In this document: piece by piece, positions 22,653 to 24,141 of the stretch
Position numbering within the stretch: the stretch's first letter is position 1
Layout of the letters: every line of letters begins with the position of its first letter
Assembly: GCA_000695325.1 (NCBI GenBank)
Contig: AVPN01000980.1
Coordinates: 7,152 to 31,292, forward strand
Source: Pleurobrachia bachei
Lineage: Eukaryota > Ctenophora > Tentaculata > Cydippida > Pleurobrachiidae
Length of the DNA: 24,141 nt
Direction of reading: 5' to 3'
The notes under the pieces: model-generated
What the model saw: the letters and a program-made list of their open reading frames with translations, nothing else
The model's database searches: none
Told to the model about the DNA's origin: nothing
Position numbers and translations under genes: made by a program

Positions 22653-23180
22653 TCAACTCGCCCTAAAAATCGTCTTTTTTATCGGTTTATCACACAAACA
22701 AACCTTATCCGCACAATTCGTATACAAATCAAAAACATCAACTGCTGTAACATTGAAAGCTGCAAAGGCTCTACTCATCCTCACAGCTCTCTTCCTCAAA
22801 TACCCCCTCACTTTCTCACACCTCACTCCCTCAAAACTTCTCAAACTTTGAGTCGAATCTTCAACAACCTCATTCGGTTGCTTGGCAACAAGTTGTAGAG
22901 TCTCAATGACATCACTCTTCCCAAACTCCTCAACCTCATCACATACACAAACCACCCTGAACAACCCATCATTAACATACACAATCCTAATTCCGTTAAT
23001 TGTGATACCGGGATGGACCACGTGGGATTGGCAGGTGATCTCATCATGTGACCGAGGTAATGAGAGTAGGAATATCATGGTGGAGTGACCGATATCAGCC
23101 GCTCGAAGTTCCCAGTCCCTGACAGTTGGCCCGGTTTTGAGGGTGTGTGAGTTGAGTAGTTTGTGATATAGATTCACTTC
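22653..23180 (-). CDS. PMS1: PMS1 C-terminal segment, right copy
   Basis: Identical in translation to the left copy at 15682-16209 (offset 6971): it starts EVNLYHKLLNSHTLKTGPTV and ends at TGA 22653-22655, directly upstream of ASF1-R. It is cut off from any in-phase N-terminal exons visible here. If unit 2 continues like unit 1, a further copy of exons 6 to 1 would lie beyond the window. Confidence 0.8.
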   Translation of the reverse strand, partial: EVNLYHKLLNSHTLKTGPTVRDWELRAADIGHSTMIFLLSLPRSHDEITCQSHVVHPGITINGIRIVYVNDGLFRVVCVCDEVEEFGKSDVIETLQLVAKQPNEVVEDSTQSLRSFEGVRCEKVRGYLRKRAVRMSRAFAAFNVTAVDVFDLYTNCADKVCLCDKPIKKTIFRAS

Positions 23181-23332
23181 CTGGGCTGGTAGTTCATTCC
23201 TTGTATAAAGGAGGGCTAGAACATAACAACTTGTTTGTAATCGGTATTATAAGTGCCATCCCCCTCCCATCTTCAAAAGGCCACTTCGAAAGGGGCAATG
23301 TCTTACAACAATCTAGAACCATCTGCAGTTAC

Positions 23333-23824
23333 CTAGATTGTCAGAATCTGTTTTAGTTGTCATCTGAAGATTTGCTACAGCACAAATCGCTGCTACCGCC
23401 TCGCCCCTGAACCCGTATGTTGGGACCTCACTGATCTGACTGAATGTCCTCAGTTTGGATGTAAAGTGGGGTAGGGCAACTGTGTGTCGATCAACAAGAG
23501 GAATTCCACTGCCATTATCTCGTACTTCTATCTTTTCAAGGCCGTATTTCTCCTGAGAAATATAAATCAGGTCCCGGGCAACACATCTGAATTAAATCGG
23601 AAATGTTGATAAAATCGGTGCGTTAACTTTGAATATCTCTATCGACTGTTAAAAATGGAGACTTTATCTCACTATTACCCACCACCACTAACCAGTCGAA
23701 TATCAACGATGGTGGAACGAGCATCCAGGGCATTTTCGAGGAGCTCCTTGACGATGGAAAATGGAGATGTGATCACCTGGCCGCTGCATACTGACTTTAT
23801 AGTATCTCCATCGAGTTTTTGCAT
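23333..23824 (-). pseudogene. PMS1: PMS1 exons 1 and 2, right copy
   Basis: Exon 1 is 23824-23693 and exon 2 is 23552-23333, the same as the left copy (VKELLENALDA, RDNGSGI, GFRGEAV). As there, exons 3 to 6 are missing and the upstream ATG is lost, so this is a truncated N-terminal fragment. Confidence 0.8.
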
Positions 23825-24100
23825 AGTTTTAGTACTTTCTGTCTCTGTAAGAGGTCCAGAAAGGCCAAAAGGAGACTTTAAAAAGGACAAAAAAAGACAA
23901 AAAAAAGGGAAACGAAAAAACAAGGGAAAAACGGACGCGACCAGCTGCAGCCTGACGCGGACGTCCATATTTGAAAGTATCAAGCCAAATGTCTTTATCA
24001 ATGTAGCGCGCGAAAGTTTAACACACTTACGATGCATTTTGATGCGCGTTTTAATTTCAAAAAAGTTTTTATAAAGTGCGTTTCAAACGACTTGTACAAA

Positions 24101-24141
24101 ATGAATGAAAGCCGGAAGAAACGAGATTACCAACAACGAAT
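24101..24141 (+). mobile_element. Retroelement ORF tail, right copy (start only)
   Basis: atgaatgaaagccggaagaa and the following bases equal 17130-17170 of unit 1. The element continues outside the window. Confidence 0.6.

Larger units (their letters stand above)
21026..24141. repeat. Segmental tandem duplication, unit 2 (partial, runs off the window)
   Basis: This is the second copy of the ASF1 + PMS1 block, homologous to 14051-17170. Sequence from about 22017 to the window end is essentially identical to unit 1 from 15046. The window ends inside the retroelement tail. Confidence 0.9.

Overview
This is a eukaryotic draft-assembly scaffold, most likely from a compact metazoan genome. The genes are multi-exon with short GT-AG introns, encode standard animal proteins, and are separated by only 0.1-1 kb. 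A run of N (11395-12216) is an assembly gap. A sponge or another early-branching animal would fit the gene density and intron size, but the sequence does not prove it. Nothing prokaryotic, plasmid-like or CRISPR-like was seen.

Left part, + strand: (i) the last two exons of an unidentified gene (19-214); (ii) the 3' end of an arginine/serine-rich protein gene (522-1233) with an in-frame TAA inside the RS tract; (iii) a complete nine-exon ethanolamine-phosphate cytidylyltransferase gene (PCYT2, 1934-5224, 377 aa); (iv) a complete ten-exon flotillin-1-like gene (6782-10864, 429 aa). A 991/998-bp direct tandem duplication (5035-6025 and 6026-7023) sits between (iii) and (iv). It gives a second copy of the last PCYT2 exon and a second copy of flotillin exon 1. 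After the gap, one terminal exon (12707-12922) carries a clathrin-box-like motif.

Right part, - strand: two genes are packed head to tail, PMS1 (MutL-family mismatch-repair protein) followed about 115 bp later by ASF1 (histone H3-H4 chaperone). The block repeats with a period of about 6.97 kb. Unit 1 (14051-21025) holds, left to right, ASF1-L, a PMS1 C-terminal exon, extra PMS1 exons 2 and 1, a retroelement ORF tail, a foldback element, then PMS1 exons 6 to 1 (copy M). Unit 2 (21026 to the window end) repeats the left half. From 15046 onward the two units differ at one base that I found, while 14051-15045 is clearly more diverged. PMS1 is fragmented: copy M ends in a donor-like site exactly where the C-terminal segment begins, and the two pieces share 45 nt (15 codons). 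ASF1-R (21332-22537, 208 aa) is intact.

The most striking observation is in ASF1-L. Bases 14881-14930 are, at all 50 positions, the base-by-base complement without reversal of the homologous bases 21852-21901 in ASF1-R. The flanks on both sides align in normal orientation. No ordinary inversion produces this (an inversion gives the reverse complement). It destroys the end of exon 3 and its splice donor. A data-handling or assembly error, or a deliberate edit, is the simplest explanation, but it is exact and should be checked in raw reads.

Functionally, the window contains phosphatidylethanolamine synthesis (PCYT2), membrane-microdomain scaffolding (flotillin), mismatch repair (PMS1) and nucleosome assembly (ASF1). 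These are housekeeping genes with no evident common pathway. The unusual content is structural.
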